Shown here piece after piece: positions 1 to 7,547 of a DNA stretch of 21,482 bases. The notes beneath the pieces were generated by a model. That model was not told the origin of the DNA. It did no database searches and was given only the letters and a program-made list of their open reading frames with translations. The position numbers and the translations under genes are program-made. This DNA comes from an uncultured Pirellulales bacterium. GTDB lineage: Bacteria; Planctomycetota; Planctomycetia; Pirellulales; Lacipirellulaceae. The stretch's first letter is position 1. Every line of letters starts with the position of its first letter. Location of the stretch: contig CAMYJY010000006.1 in the NCBI GenBank assembly GCA_947258835.1, positions 1-21,482 of the forward strand, given 5' to 3'.

Positions 1-42
1 CAGACCCACCGGGCCGGTTCCCACCACGAGAATTGCTGCCAT
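1..42 (-). CDS. N-terminal fragment of a Rossmann-fold (NAD/FAD-binding) protein, cut by the window edge
   Basis: Only the first 14 codons are visible, reading MAAILVVGTGPVGL on the minus strand. The ATG at 42-40 follows a good ribosome binding site (AGGAAG, about 6 bases upstream). A beta strand followed by GxGxxG (GTGPVG) is the start of a dinucleotide-binding Rossmann fold, as in FAD monooxygenases and many dehydrogenases. The family cannot be named from so few residues. It lies 71 bases downstream of the LysM gene on the same strand. Confidence 0.55.
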   Translation of the reverse strand, partial: MAAILVVGTGPVGL

Positions 43-113
43 GAATTCTTCCTTCCGCGACCGCAGGCACGTCTTTCGTCTGCTGGGACGATGCGAGCCC
101 TGCCATACGAATA

Positions 114-734
114 CTAATCCAGCATTCGACCTGGGGCCACGGGGATTCTCAACTCGGCCTCAATGGGGAGTTGGTGCGGGTTGGCGAGGCACTGGCGATT
201 CATGTCAAAAATTTCCAACGCGCGGCCTGCATCGCCCAGATAGCGCTCGGCCAACTTGGCGAGGGTATCGCCATCTTGCACGATGTGAACGACTTCCCGA
301 GGCCAGGCGGCGGTGGTTTCGTGCTCGATCGTCTCGTAGGCCGGACGTGCTTGGGCCCCGGCAGCTGATGGTGGCTGCGGAAAGGCGGACGCTGGGGACG
401 GCGTCGGTGTGACGGGTGCGGAGTTGGCTACCGAGGATTTGGCCAACACCGGGTGGTGGGCCAAATCAAAACTGGTTGTAGCCGGGACTCGTCCCGGGGC
501 CTGCTGGAAGACATCGTGCGGCGTCGTGCTGACTGGACTTTTCGTCGTGGGCCGAGGACTGGCCAGGCCTGACGTGGCGTTCTGGTGTGGCGGCGTGGTG
601 GTGGCCGCGACGGGCAGCTCCCCGCGCTCCAGTTGCTGCGGCGCTTCGGGGGACGTCTTACGAAATGGCCAGGACAAGCCCAGGCCCACCGCCAGCACCA
701 CTGCGACAATCGAGAGTTTTTTCTTGCGACCCAC
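114..734 (-). CDS. LysM domain protein with N-terminal membrane anchor
   Basis: A 206-residue protein starting at GTG 734, chosen because AGGGG lies six bases upstream. An upstream ATG at 788 falls inside a repeat and is less likely. Residues 1-6 are basic (MGRKKK), followed by a hydrophobic segment to about residue 22, so the protein is either membrane-anchored or carries a signal peptide. Residues 25-145 are low-complexity Pro/Thr/Ser/Ala, typical of an envelope-spanning linker. Residues 149-198 form one LysM module (VHIVQDGDTLAKLAERYLGD, then a DMNR motif), the peptidoglycan-binding fold. No catalytic domain is present, so a structural or cell-envelope role is inferred. It lies downstream of secDF, separated by 434 bases of repeats, so it is probably a separate transcription unit. 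Confidence 0.8.
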   Translation of the reverse strand: MGRKKKLSIVAVVLAVGLGLSWPFRKTSPEAPQQLERGELPVAATTTPPHQNATSGLASPRPTTKSPVSTTPHDVFQQAPGRVPATTSFDLAHHPVLAKSSVANSAPVTPTPSPASAFPQPPSAAGAQARPAYETIEHETTAAWPREVVHIVQDGDTLAKLAERYLGDAGRALEIFDMNRQCLANPHQLPIEAELRIPVAPGRMLD

Positions 735-750
735 GTTGTTCCCCTGTCGC

Positions 751-815
751 GAGCGGCAGCTCGCATTGGCTGGCGGCCCCCCGTTCAAGCCGGGGGCAGG
801 CCCTGCCGCCTTGTG
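751..815. repeat. Composite palindromic repeat, copy 1 (with CCCCCG hairpin)
   Basis: The unit begins GAGCGGCAGCTCGCATTGGC (751-770) and ends in GCCGCCTTGTG. In the middle, at 775-797, is a 23-base palindromic segment (about six C plus G, the loop TTCAAGC, then CGGGGGC). Copy 2 at 924-965 has the same flanks without the palindrome. A diverged copy with the palindrome lies at 18761-18815, and the hairpin part recurs at 7754-7774. Confidence 0.8.
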
Positions 816-838
816 CTACTAACAATAAAATTTTTTGA

Positions 839-858
839 ATTCCCGCCTTCGCGGGAAT
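839..858. repeat. Solitary dRS3-like 20-bp palindrome
   Basis: ATTCCCGCCTTCGCGGGAAT is a near-perfect palindrome followed by GACG. It is the same half-unit that occurs as inverted pairs at 4773-4841 and 12641-12716. The pattern ATTCCC-N8-GGGAAT matches the dRS3 repeat described from Neisseria and is widely seen in other bacteria. Here only one arm is present. Confidence 0.8.
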
Positions 859-885
859 GACGGGCGCATTCTTTGAATCTCGCGC

Positions 886-965
886 GAATTTGAGCGACCA
901 ACGGGAGCGGATTAGCACCCCTCGAGCGGCAGCTCGCATTGGCTGGCAGGCTCTGCCGCCTTGTG
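886..965. repeat. Composite repeat, copy 2 (palindrome missing)
   Basis: Positions 924-947 repeat 751-774 exactly (24 bases). Positions 948-965 repeat 798-815 with one change. The 23-base hairpin that separates these parts in copy 1 is cleanly absent. The left extension (GAGCGACCAACGGGAGCGG, 892-910) is shared with the copy near 18729, so the full repeat is at least about 75 bases. Confidence 0.75.
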
Positions 966-1168
966 AGCTTCGGAAACTGGGGCGTCGCGGTTGAGTCGTT
1001 TCCTTGGAGAGGGGCCGTGGGCCGAGTATTCCCCGTGCGTCGGGCGGGTCATGTAAAGTCTAACAAATGTGCGGGCAGCTCACGGCACGTCCCAGAACCG
1101 TTTTGTGCTGCCATCGTTTTCGACTCTGGAGACCTCCCAGGTGGTACCGGAGGAGGCACGAAGGCCGC

Positions 1169-1720
1169 TCAGGACCCTGGTTTGCTGGTGACCCCATGCG
1201 CTCGGTTGCTCATCCACAGCAGGGCAGGGGAGGCGACAAAAATCGAGCTGTAGGTACCCACGATGACACCGATCACCAAGGCATAGGCGAACCCATGAAT
1301 GCCGTCCCCGCCCAAAACATACAGCAGCACCACGGAGAGCAGAGTGGTCAGTGAGGTGAGCAAGGTTCGTGACAAGGTCTGGTTGATGCTCACGTTGATC
1401 GTCTCGGCGACCAGTTGGGGGCTCTTGCCTTTGACTTCCCGGATGCGGTCAAAGACCACAATCGTATCGTTGAGAGAATATCCGATAATTGTCAGGAAGG
1501 CCGCGACAATGGCCAAGCTGATCTGGAATTTCTCGATCATCAACGCCGCTGCCAAGGCGGGAATCCCATGGACCACATACGCGCTGATGGCGATCATGCC
1601 CAGGGTCACCAGCACGTCGTGGATCAGGGCCACCACGGCGGCCAAGCCGTACTCGACGCGTTGGAAGCGGAACCAGATATAGGCCACGATGCCGATGAGG
1701 CTAATCAACCCGGCCCCCAA
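1169..1720 (-). pseudogene. secF: SecF C-terminal half (TM2-TM6), separated from secDF by a +1 frameshift
   Basis: These 183 codons encode the rest of SecF: the TM2 region (LISLIGIVAYIWFRFQR), then hydrophobic segments, the conserved family motif GYSLNDTIVVFDRIRE, and a final pair of membrane segments. It normally continues the protein encoded at 1701-4244 but lies one base out of frame. The first possible start in this frame is a TTG at 1720 with no ribosome binding site, so independent translation looks unlikely. Compared with normal SecF, about 10-15 residues between NKIGGRV and the TM2 region also seem to be missing, which points to a small deletion rather than a one-base error. It may be a true lesion, an assembly collapse or sequencing damage. 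The C-terminus (SNRAHGVTSKPGS) looks complete. Confidence 0.85.
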
Positions 1721-4244
1721 TTTTATTGGCTAGTGGAAAGACCGGCTGGCTGGCGGTGGTGGCTGCCAATTGGTCCCACACTTGTTGTGCTTGCTCCTGA
1801 GGCAAGGCCAGTTTGACCTGCCAGTTCGAAAACCGCCGGGCGCTGCCGATTTCGTATTCAGGATGGGAGACTTCCACCGCCACGTCGCTGTGGGCGGTTG
1901 TCTGCAAGGCCTCCTGCACCAGCTCGAAAACCGCATCGTGACCAATCAACACGCCGGAGTGGACATCTCCCTTGGCAAAGTTGAGTTGGGCCGTGGTGCC
2001 GTCGGCAAACTGGCTCTCGGAGCCCTCTTCCTCCGCGGGGTCCGCGGCCGGCAAGGCTGCTACGTCGGTGATCTCCAGTTCGAAGGTTTGCAGTCGGTCC
2101 CCAAAAGTGTCTGTGAGTATTTGTTGGAGCTTGTTTACGTCCTGTTCCACGCAGCTGATGGTGTAGCTGGTATTGGTGCCGCCAACCTCCACCAGCGACA
2201 GGTTTTTATCCGCCAGTTCCGACCGCTGCTCCAGCAGGCTTTTGACTTCGGAGAAGGTCATCTGCCGATCTTCTCGGAGTACGATGGTCACCGAGCTCCC
2301 ACCGGTGAAGTCAATATTCAGCAAGTCGCCGCCGCGGTTGAAGACGGCCACCAGTCCCACGGCAATCACCAGTGCCGAGAGCACCCAGGCCAGTCGGCGG
2401 TGGCCCAGGAAATCGATCTTCGTCTGCCCCACGATTTGGGCCATGCCGAGTTCTTGGAGGTTCCGCGTTTTTTCTGCCACATCGAAGAGAATGCGGGAGA
2501 GGAAGATTGCCGAGTACATACTCATCACAATACCGATGATCAGCGTGACCCCAAAACCTTTGACGTTATCCGGAGCGATCTTGTAAATCACGACGGCGGT
2601 AATCAAGGTGGTCACATTGGCATCGACAATGGTCTGCGTGGCGCGGGCGAAACCATTGCGGATGGCCATCCGCAGGGCGGCCCCCCGCCGGCGTTCTTCC
2701 CGAATTCGCTCAAAGATCAGCACGTTGGCATCCACCGACATGCCGATGGTGAGTACCAGGCCGGCCAAACCGGGCAGGGTGAAGGCGGCTTTGAAGAGGA
2801 CCATCAGCCCCAAGATCAGCAGCAGGTTGGCACCCAAGGCCAGGCAGGCCACGATGCCGGCGAAGCGGTAATAAAAGCACATAAAGACCATCACCGCACC
2901 CAGGGAGTACAGGATGGCCCGCTTGCCTTTTTCCACCGTTTCCGCACCGAGGGTCGGGCTAATCGTCTCCCGGCTAATTGGTTCTTTGCTGAGCTGCGCC
3001 GGGAGACTGCCGGCTTGCAGAATATCGACGATAAAATCGACCCCTTCCTGGCCCATCCCGCCGGTGATCTCACCTTGGCTGGTAATTTTCGACTGGATCG
3101 AGGGGGCCGAGAGGAGTCGATTGTCGAGCACAATGCCCAGGCTGTACGCCTGACCGGCGGCATTCGGGATGTGGCGTCCGGTCAACTGACCGAACAAATA
3201 GGCTCCGCGGGCGTCGAACGTAAAGGCCACGCTGGGGCGTCCGGTTTGATCGATGCTGGCCTTGGCGCTCTCGAGATAATCGCCAATGACATTCAGGCCG
3301 TCGTTGTACAGCACCAGGATCTGGGGCAGCTGACCGGCCAAACGTTTTACGTAGCCGCCCTCTTCTTCCACGGGACCAAATTCATCCAGATTGTACGGCA
3401 TCCACTGGGCGACTTTTTCGCCATCGAGCGCCAAGGTGTTTCTGCCAGGAGGCAGCTTACGGGCCTGCTCGATGATTTCGCGATGGGCTGAAAAGGCAGG
3501 CGAGGCCGTGATGCGAAATTCCAAAATACCTGCGGTGTAGATGCTCCGTTCGATGTAGGCCAGTTCTTGTTCTTCCACCCGCGGGATAATAATCTCGATC
3601 TGACTGGTGCCGTACTTGCGAATCGTGACCTCTTTGGTGCCGCTGGGATCCACGCGGTTGGCCAAGGCGGCAATCGTGCGGTCGACCAAGTCGCTCAGCT
3701 CACGATCCGATTTGTTTTCGGTTGCGGTGGCCGCTTGATCCAATTCAAAGATGAGCGTGCTCCCACCGCTGAGGTCGGGGCCAAATTTTAGCTCTCCCTG
3801 ATAAAAAATAATGGCCGCCGCGGCCAACGTGCCGATAGCCATGGCGAACTTCCAGCCGTGATCGGGCATCCGCAAGGAGCGGGAGAAACGGCGTCCTAGC
3901 AGCATGGGCACGACAAAGATACCCACCACCAGCGCCAGCAGGGCGAACTCCTGCAGGCCCGTGCTGGCCGGTGCCTCTTCCGCCGCTGCGCCGGCAGCGG
4001 TCTCGACCGCACCCTCCTCGGTGGGGTTGGGAGTTTCTTGTTTGGCATCGGCGGCGGCAATTTTCTCCACGGCGTCCGCCGTGCTGGACTCCTCCGTCGC
4101 GGCTGCTGGTTCCGCCGCGGTGTCCGCGGGCGCCAAGGCCGGTTGGCCACCCAGCATGACAGCGGCCAGCACCAAGCTCAGGCACCACGGCTGCCACCAG
4201 AAAGCACGCTGCGTCCATCGACCATTTTCCACCGGAAGAGTCAT
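1701..4244 (-). CDS. secDF: SecDF protein-export membrane protein (SecD plus SecF N-terminal part)
   Basis: An 847-residue product of the fused SecD-SecF type that uses the proton motive force to help SecYEG export proteins. Residues 18-34 are hydrophobic, 35-97 are Ala/Glu-rich low complexity, and 98-117 form a membrane segment. The usual SecD TM1 (about 132-148) follows, then the D1 motif FGPDLSGGSTLIFEL (154-168). The periplasmic P1 domain comes next, then TM2-6 with GMSVDANVLIFERIREE. SecF then begins with its own TM1 (LAWVLSALVIAVGLVAVF) and the motif LNIDFTGGSSVTIVL. The frame ends early, after FPLANKIGGRVD, at a TAG where SecF TM2 should begin. The remainder is in the +1 frame at 1169-1720. 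The ATG at 4244 is 57 bases after yajC; its ribosome binding site is weak. The extra N-terminal 95 residues are longer than in E. coli or Bacillus SecD. Confidence 0.93.
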   Translation of the reverse strand: MTLPVENGRWTQRAFWWQPWCLSLVLAAVMLGGQPALAPADTAAEPAAATEESSTADAVEKIAAADAKQETPNPTEEGAVETAAGAAAEEAPASTGLQEFALLALVVGIFVVPMLLGRRFSRSLRMPDHGWKFAMAIGTLAAAAIIFYQGELKFGPDLSGGSTLIFELDQAATATENKSDRELSDLVDRTIAALANRVDPSGTKEVTIRKYGTSQIEIIIPRVEEQELAYIERSIYTAGILEFRITASPAFSAHREIIEQARKLPPGRNTLALDGEKVAQWMPYNLDEFGPVEEEGGYVKRLAGQLPQILVLYNDGLNVIGDYLESAKASIDQTGRPSVAFTFDARGAYLFGQLTGRHIPNAAGQAYSLGIVLDNRLLSAPSIQSKITSQGEITGGMGQEGVDFIVDILQAGSLPAQLSKEPISRETISPTLGAETVEKGKRAILYSLGAVMVFMCFYYRFAGIVACLALGANLLLILGLMVLFKAAFTLPGLAGLVLTIGMSVDANVLIFERIREERRRGAALRMAIRNGFARATQTIVDANVTTLITAVVIYKIAPDNVKGFGVTLIIGIVMSMYSAIFLSRILFDVAEKTRNLQELGMAQIVGQTKIDFLGHRRLAWVLSALVIAVGLVAVFNRGGDLLNIDFTGGSSVTIVLREDRQMTFSEVKSLLEQRSELADKNLSLVEVGGTNTSYTISCVEQDVNKLQQILTDTFGDRLQTFELEITDVAALPAADPAEEEGSESQFADGTTAQLNFAKGDVHSGVLIGHDAVFELVQEALQTTAHSDVAVEVSHPEYEIGSARRFSNWQVKLALPQEQAQQVWDQLAATTASQPVFPLANKIGGRVD

Positions 4245-4301
4245 CTCGTATTAACCTGTCTGCTGATCTGTGCGCTAATGTTGCTGGAAATAAAAGTACG
4301 G

Positions 4302-4631
4302 CTACTTTGTATTCTTGTCTTCGTCCGTGACCACCCGTGCGATGGCCGAGGTGCCCACGCGGACCTTGGTCCCCGTGGATTCATCAACACGAATGGTAAC
4401 CTCGTCGCGCTCACGTTGTACGTTGGTGACCACTCCGTGGAGACCGCCAATGGTCACCACCCGGTCCTTTTCTTTCAGATTATCAATCATGGTCCGGAAC
4501 GACTGTTCCTTGTTCCGCTGGGGCCTGAGGATCATGAAGTAGAACAGCACCATGATCATTGTCAGGGGCAGCAGCATCGCCCCTAAGCCAGAGGCCGCTG
4601 GCTCCGCCGCTTGGGCCATGAAGAAGGGCAT
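4302..4631 (-). CDS. yajC: YajC, preprotein translocase accessory subunit
   Basis: A 109-residue protein with one hydrophobic segment (LGAMLLPLTMIMVLFYFMIL), then the YajC signature RPQRNKEQ and a small basic/acidic cytoplasmic domain (VVTIGGLHGVVTNV). YajC associates with SecDF at the inner membrane. The frame stays open upstream to a TTG at 4667, with a GTG at 4649. I chose the ATG at 4631 (MPFFMAQ) because it gives the family's usual length of about 110 residues; none of the starts has a strong ribosome binding site. It sits between tgt and secDF, the order found in many bacteria. A repeat-rich gap of 345 bases separates it from tgt, so an extra promoter there is possible. Confidence 0.93.
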   Translation of the reverse strand: MPFFMAQAAEPAASGLGAMLLPLTMIMVLFYFMILRPQRNKEQSFRTMIDNLKEKDRVVTIGGLHGVVTNVQRERDEVTIRVDESTGTKVRVGTSAIARVVTDEDKNTK

Positions 4632-4772
4632 CGGATCGAGGTTGTGCACGTGGGTCTGTTCTTCCAAGAGGGGAGAGCGCTAGGCAGAAATCAAGGAGAC
4701 ATCATAAATCGAAGCACCTGCGGGAACAAGGGCAGGCCTCCTGGGAGCGGGGGATCCAGGTTGTTCAGGTCC

Positions 4773-4841
4773 ACGTCATTCCCGCGGAGGCGGGAATCCA
4801 GTCGCAGGTCGTCTAGATTCCCGCGTGCGCGGGAATGACGT
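4773..4841. repeat. Paired dRS3-like inverted repeat, copy A
   Basis: The left arm at 4773-4798 (starting ACGTCATTCCCGCGG) and the right arm at 4816-4841 (ending GCGGGAATGACGT) are inverted copies, 24 of 26 bases matching, with a 17-base spacer. Each arm is itself a small palindrome, ATTCCCGC/GCGGGAAT. The left arm is identical to the inverted right arm of copy B at 12691-12716. Confidence 0.88.
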
Positions 4842-4905
4842 AGGGCAGCAGTAGGAGCGAGCAACGATTTTGTCTGGGGAACCACGGAGGGCCCTCCCCA
4901 CAAAT

Positions 4906-4971
4906 GAGCCGGTGGGCGATAGCCCCGGTTCCGTGAGACGTGCCAGAACCGGGGCTATCGCCCATCGGCTC
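4906..4971. repeat. Long hairpin (26-bp stem, 14-base loop) just after tgt
   Basis: The arms 4906-4931 (GAGCCGGTGGGCGATAGC...) and 4946-4971 (...GCTATCGCCCATCGGCTC) pair over 26 bases with one mismatch. On the minus strand the hairpin begins six bases past the tgt stop. There is no following U-run, so a standard intrinsic terminator is not supported. A transcript-end stabiliser or a REP-like mobile repeat is more likely. Confidence 0.85.
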
Positions 4972-4976
4972 AGGGA

Positions 4977-6146
4977 TCAACGCTGCTCCCGTTGGCTAGG
5001 TGGCGCCGGTCCGTCTGCCTCGGACGGACAGCCCCAGCCACGCAGCTTTTCCTGGTGAAACTCTGTAAAGGCGTTTTGCTCAATGGCCGTGCGGGCTTGC
5101 CGCAGCAAACGTTGGTAGTAAGTCAGATTGTGGAGTGAGGCCAGGCTCGGGCCCAGCATTTCTCCGGCTTGGAACAGGTGCCGCAGGTAGCCGCGGCTAT
5201 GTTGGCACGCCAGGCACGGACAGTCGGCTTCCAAGGGCCGTGTATCCTCCGCGTGCACCGCGTTTTTTAGTCGGAGCGGGCCTTGATCGGTAAACACCAA
5301 GGCATTGCGTCCATTGCGTGTGGGCATCACGCAGTCAAACATATCGATGCCCCGGGCAATCCCTGCCAGTAAATCCTGAGGCCGCCCGACCCCCATTAAA
5401 TAACGGGGGCGATCCTCCGGGAGTGCCGGCACGGTCGCATCCAGCATGCGGTACATTTCGGTGGGGGCTTCGCCCACACTGAGGCCGCCTACGGCATAAC
5501 CGGCAAAGTCCATGCGGACCAGCTCCTGCGCACACTCCCGTCGCAGTTGGGGATCCAGCCCGCCTTGTACGATGGCCATCAGCAATTGATCCGGTCGCCC
5601 GGCCGCCTGGCGGCACCGCTCGGCCCAGCGGACGCTCCGCCACGTGGCGGTGGCGACTGTCTCGGGCGTGTTGGGGAGTGCTACCACGTGATCGAAGGCC
5701 ATGATCACATCGGCTCCCAGATTCTCCTGGATAGCGATCGACCGTTCGGGGGTAAGTTCCAGGGCCGCCCCATCGATATGCGAGCGAAATTTTACGCCTT
5801 GCTCGCTCACCTCTGCCCGCTCGGCCAGGCTAAAAACCTGAAAGCCACCGCTGTCGGTCAGGATCGGGCCGGACCAGCCCGTAAAGGCGTGGAGCTTCCC
5901 CAGTGCGGCAACCGTCTGGTCTCCGGGGCGCAAGGCCAGATGGTACGTGTTGGCCAGCACCATCTCCGCGCCGGTTTCCCGTACGCGGTGCATGTCCAGT
6001 CCTTTGACCGTGCCCAGCGTGCCGACCGGCATGAAGGCGGGCAGCTCCACGGTCCCTCGCGGTGTCTGCAAACTGGCGTGCCGTGCCTGGGAGTGCGCAT
6101 CGGTGTGGTGCACCGCGAAGCGAAATCCACCGGCCGAATTCTGCAT
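4977..6146 (-). CDS. tgt: tRNA-guanine transglycosylase (queuosine synthesis)
   Basis: A 389-residue enzyme that exchanges guanine-34 for preQ1 in tRNAs for Tyr, His, Asn and Asp. The substrate-binding motif ILTDSGGFQVFSL, the AVGGLSVGE loop and the nucleophile region RGIDMFDCVMPTRNGRNA are all present. So is the C-terminal zinc site CPCLACQ...H (within DCPCLACQHSRGYL and SLHNLTYY). Length is normal for bacterial Tgt. The ATG at 6146 shares its A with the TGA of the upstream TPR/alpha-CTD gene (TGATG overlap), which indicates translational coupling. A GTG directly before it at 6149 is an alternative. It is followed by yajC and secDF on the same strand, as in E. coli, but queA is not adjacent. 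Confidence 0.96.
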   Translation of the reverse strand: MQNSAGGFRFAVHHTDAHSQARHASLQTPRGTVELPAFMPVGTLGTVKGLDMHRVRETGAEMVLANTYHLALRPGDQTVAALGKLHAFTGWSGPILTDSGGFQVFSLAERAEVSEQGVKFRSHIDGAALELTPERSIAIQENLGADVIMAFDHVVALPNTPETVATATWRSVRWAERCRQAAGRPDQLLMAIVQGGLDPQLRRECAQELVRMDFAGYAVGGLSVGEAPTEMYRMLDATVPALPEDRPRYLMGVGRPQDLLAGIARGIDMFDCVMPTRNGRNALVFTDQGPLRLKNAVHAEDTRPLEADCPCLACQHSRGYLRHLFQAGEMLGPSLASLHNLTYYQRLLRQARTAIEQNAFTEFHQEKLRGWGCPSEADGPAPPSQREQR

Positions 6147-7471
6147 CACTCCCCGCGTAATTTTAGGCCAGCTTCGGTGAGCTTTTCGCGGACTTCATTG
6201 AGACTGGTAACACCGAAGTTCTTGCATTCCAGCAGGTCGTCCCCCGTGCAGCGCAACAGTTCGCCAATGGTGGATAGCCCCAGCCGGACCATGCACTTGC
6301 GGGCCCGCACCGAGAGATTGAGGTCGGCGATCGGACGATCCAGCAAAGCCCGCTCATCATCGCTCATGGTGTTTTGATCGTAGGTGGGCTCCTCTTCACG
6401 CCACTTGTTGGCAAATTGGCCCAGCTCCAAGCCTTTGGATTGCAGCATGTCGCGGATTTCTACCAACGAGGTTTCCCCAAAATTCTTGCTGGAGAGCAAA
6501 TCCTGCTCGGAGGTTTCCGTCAGGTCTCCCAGCGTCATGATGCCCATCTTTTGCAGGCAATTGCGGCTGCGGACCGACAGTTCAAAGTCTGTCACCGGGA
6601 CACTTAAAATTTGGGCCAACCGCTCCTGACGACGGCGGGCGTCTTCGTCGTAATACATGTCGCGCGAGGCATCCGCATCCTTGAAGAACAAACGCGCCCG
6701 GGGGTGATTCGGGTACACGTCCAAGACCCGCAGGTAGCACTGCTTGGACCGCTCAAAATGCTCGAGATCCTCATACAGCAGTCCGAGGTTGAGCAGCGTG
6801 CCCACGTGGGCCGGAAACTGGGCGGCGGCCCGTTCGTAGAGCTGGCGGGCATACTCATCATTGCCATAACGATCGTTTTCCAAGGCCAGCCCGAACAGCG
6901 CCCCCGCATGGGTGTTGTCGGCTTCCACCGCCCGCTCCAGGAGGGCTACCACTTCCGTGGAATTGCCCCCCATGGCCGAGATGGTGGCCGAGCGTTGGTA
7001 GAGATACTCGCTCGTTTGTTCGACGGCACCCGAGAGGCTGTCCAGGAGGCTCAAGGCCCCCGGTAAGTCGCCCGTATAGCGTTTGGCCTCGGCTTGGGCC
7101 AACGTCACATCGTCACGGTTGTATCCTGCGCGTTCGGAGGACTCATAGGCCGTGAGGGCTTCCGCATATTGATCCAGGGCCAAGTAGGCTTGGCCCAGAT
7201 AAAAATGAGTCAGCGCCCCACCGTCGGCATTGGTCAGGGTTTGGACGGCGTCCCGGTAACGCCCCAGCAAATACTGGCAGACCCCCAACCGGGCCGAAGC
7301 CGCCGGCGTGCGCTCGGCCTGCGCTTCCATTTCACCGACCGCGTCCCGCAGCAAGCGGAAATTGCTGTAGTCGGCCGAAATCGCACGCACGATCTGGTGG
7401 ATTTCATTGGGACCAAAGGTACTATTGGAAAGCACAATTTGTCTAAGATCGACTTCAACAACTTGCGACAT
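6146..7471 (-). CDS. TPR protein with two tandem RNA-polymerase alpha-CTD-like domains
   Basis: A 441-residue soluble protein. Residues 55-265 hold several tetratricopeptide-like helix pairs (for example HFYLGQAYLALDQYAEALTAY and LLNLGLLYEDLEHFERSKQCY). Residues 292-351 and 380-439 each match the RpoA C-terminal domain: LSVRSRNCLQKMGIMTLGDL...NFGETSLVEIR and LSVRARKCMVRLGLSTIGEL...NFGVTSLNEVR. The arginine equivalent to E. coli alpha Arg265, which contacts UP-element DNA and activators, is kept in both copies (R301, R389). The polymerase-assembly N-terminal domain is absent, so this is not RpoA. It may bind DNA or regulators, but that is inference; the HhH-like fold could also bind protein. 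The start ATG at 7471 has AGGAG about ten bases upstream. It is translationally coupled to tgt. Confidence 0.88.
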   Translation of the reverse strand: MSQVVEVDLRQIVLSNSTFGPNEIHQIVRAISADYSNFRLLRDAVGEMEAQAERTPAASARLGVCQYLLGRYRDAVQTLTNADGGALTHFYLGQAYLALDQYAEALTAYESSERAGYNRDDVTLAQAEAKRYTGDLPGALSLLDSLSGAVEQTSEYLYQRSATISAMGGNSTEVVALLERAVEADNTHAGALFGLALENDRYGNDEYARQLYERAAAQFPAHVGTLLNLGLLYEDLEHFERSKQCYLRVLDVYPNHPRARLFFKDADASRDMYYDEDARRRQERLAQILSVPVTDFELSVRSRNCLQKMGIMTLGDLTETSEQDLLSSKNFGETSLVEIRDMLQSKGLELGQFANKWREEEPTYDQNTMSDDERALLDRPIADLNLSVRARKCMVRLGLSTIGELLRCTGDDLLECKNFGVTSLNEVREKLTEAGLKLRGE

Positions 7472-7547
7472 AGGGGGCCAACTCCTGACAATAATTCGAT
7501 GGGACTAAATTTCTTATCTCTGGGCATCCGCAACCTTCGCGTATCAG

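Larger units (their letters stand above)
735..1168. other. Gene-free spacer between LysM gene and secF, filled with short repeats
   Basis: No credible coding region is seen. The spacer holds two copies of a composite repeat (751-815 and 924-965) and a solitary dRS3-like palindrome (839-858). A few short frames exist here but contain only repeat sequence or have no domain. No U-tract terminator was found after secF. Confidence 0.6.
4632..4976. other. Repeat-rich spacer between tgt and yajC
   Basis: No gene is supported here. The spacer contains a dRS3-like inverted pair (4773-4841) and a long hairpin (4906-4971) directly after the tgt stop. It is unusually long for a tgt-yajC junction. Confidence 0.6.

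Noticed and set aside
1169..1720. Independent SecF protein started at TTG 1720
   Set aside because: No ribosome binding site, lacks TM1 and the periplasmic domain, and continues the interrupted secDF frame.
1770..3491. Long open frame (573 codons) on the plus strand opposite secDF
   Set aside because: It is fully antisense to clearly conserved SecDF, is His/Gln/Gly-rich without any domain, and arises from the codon bias of the true gene.
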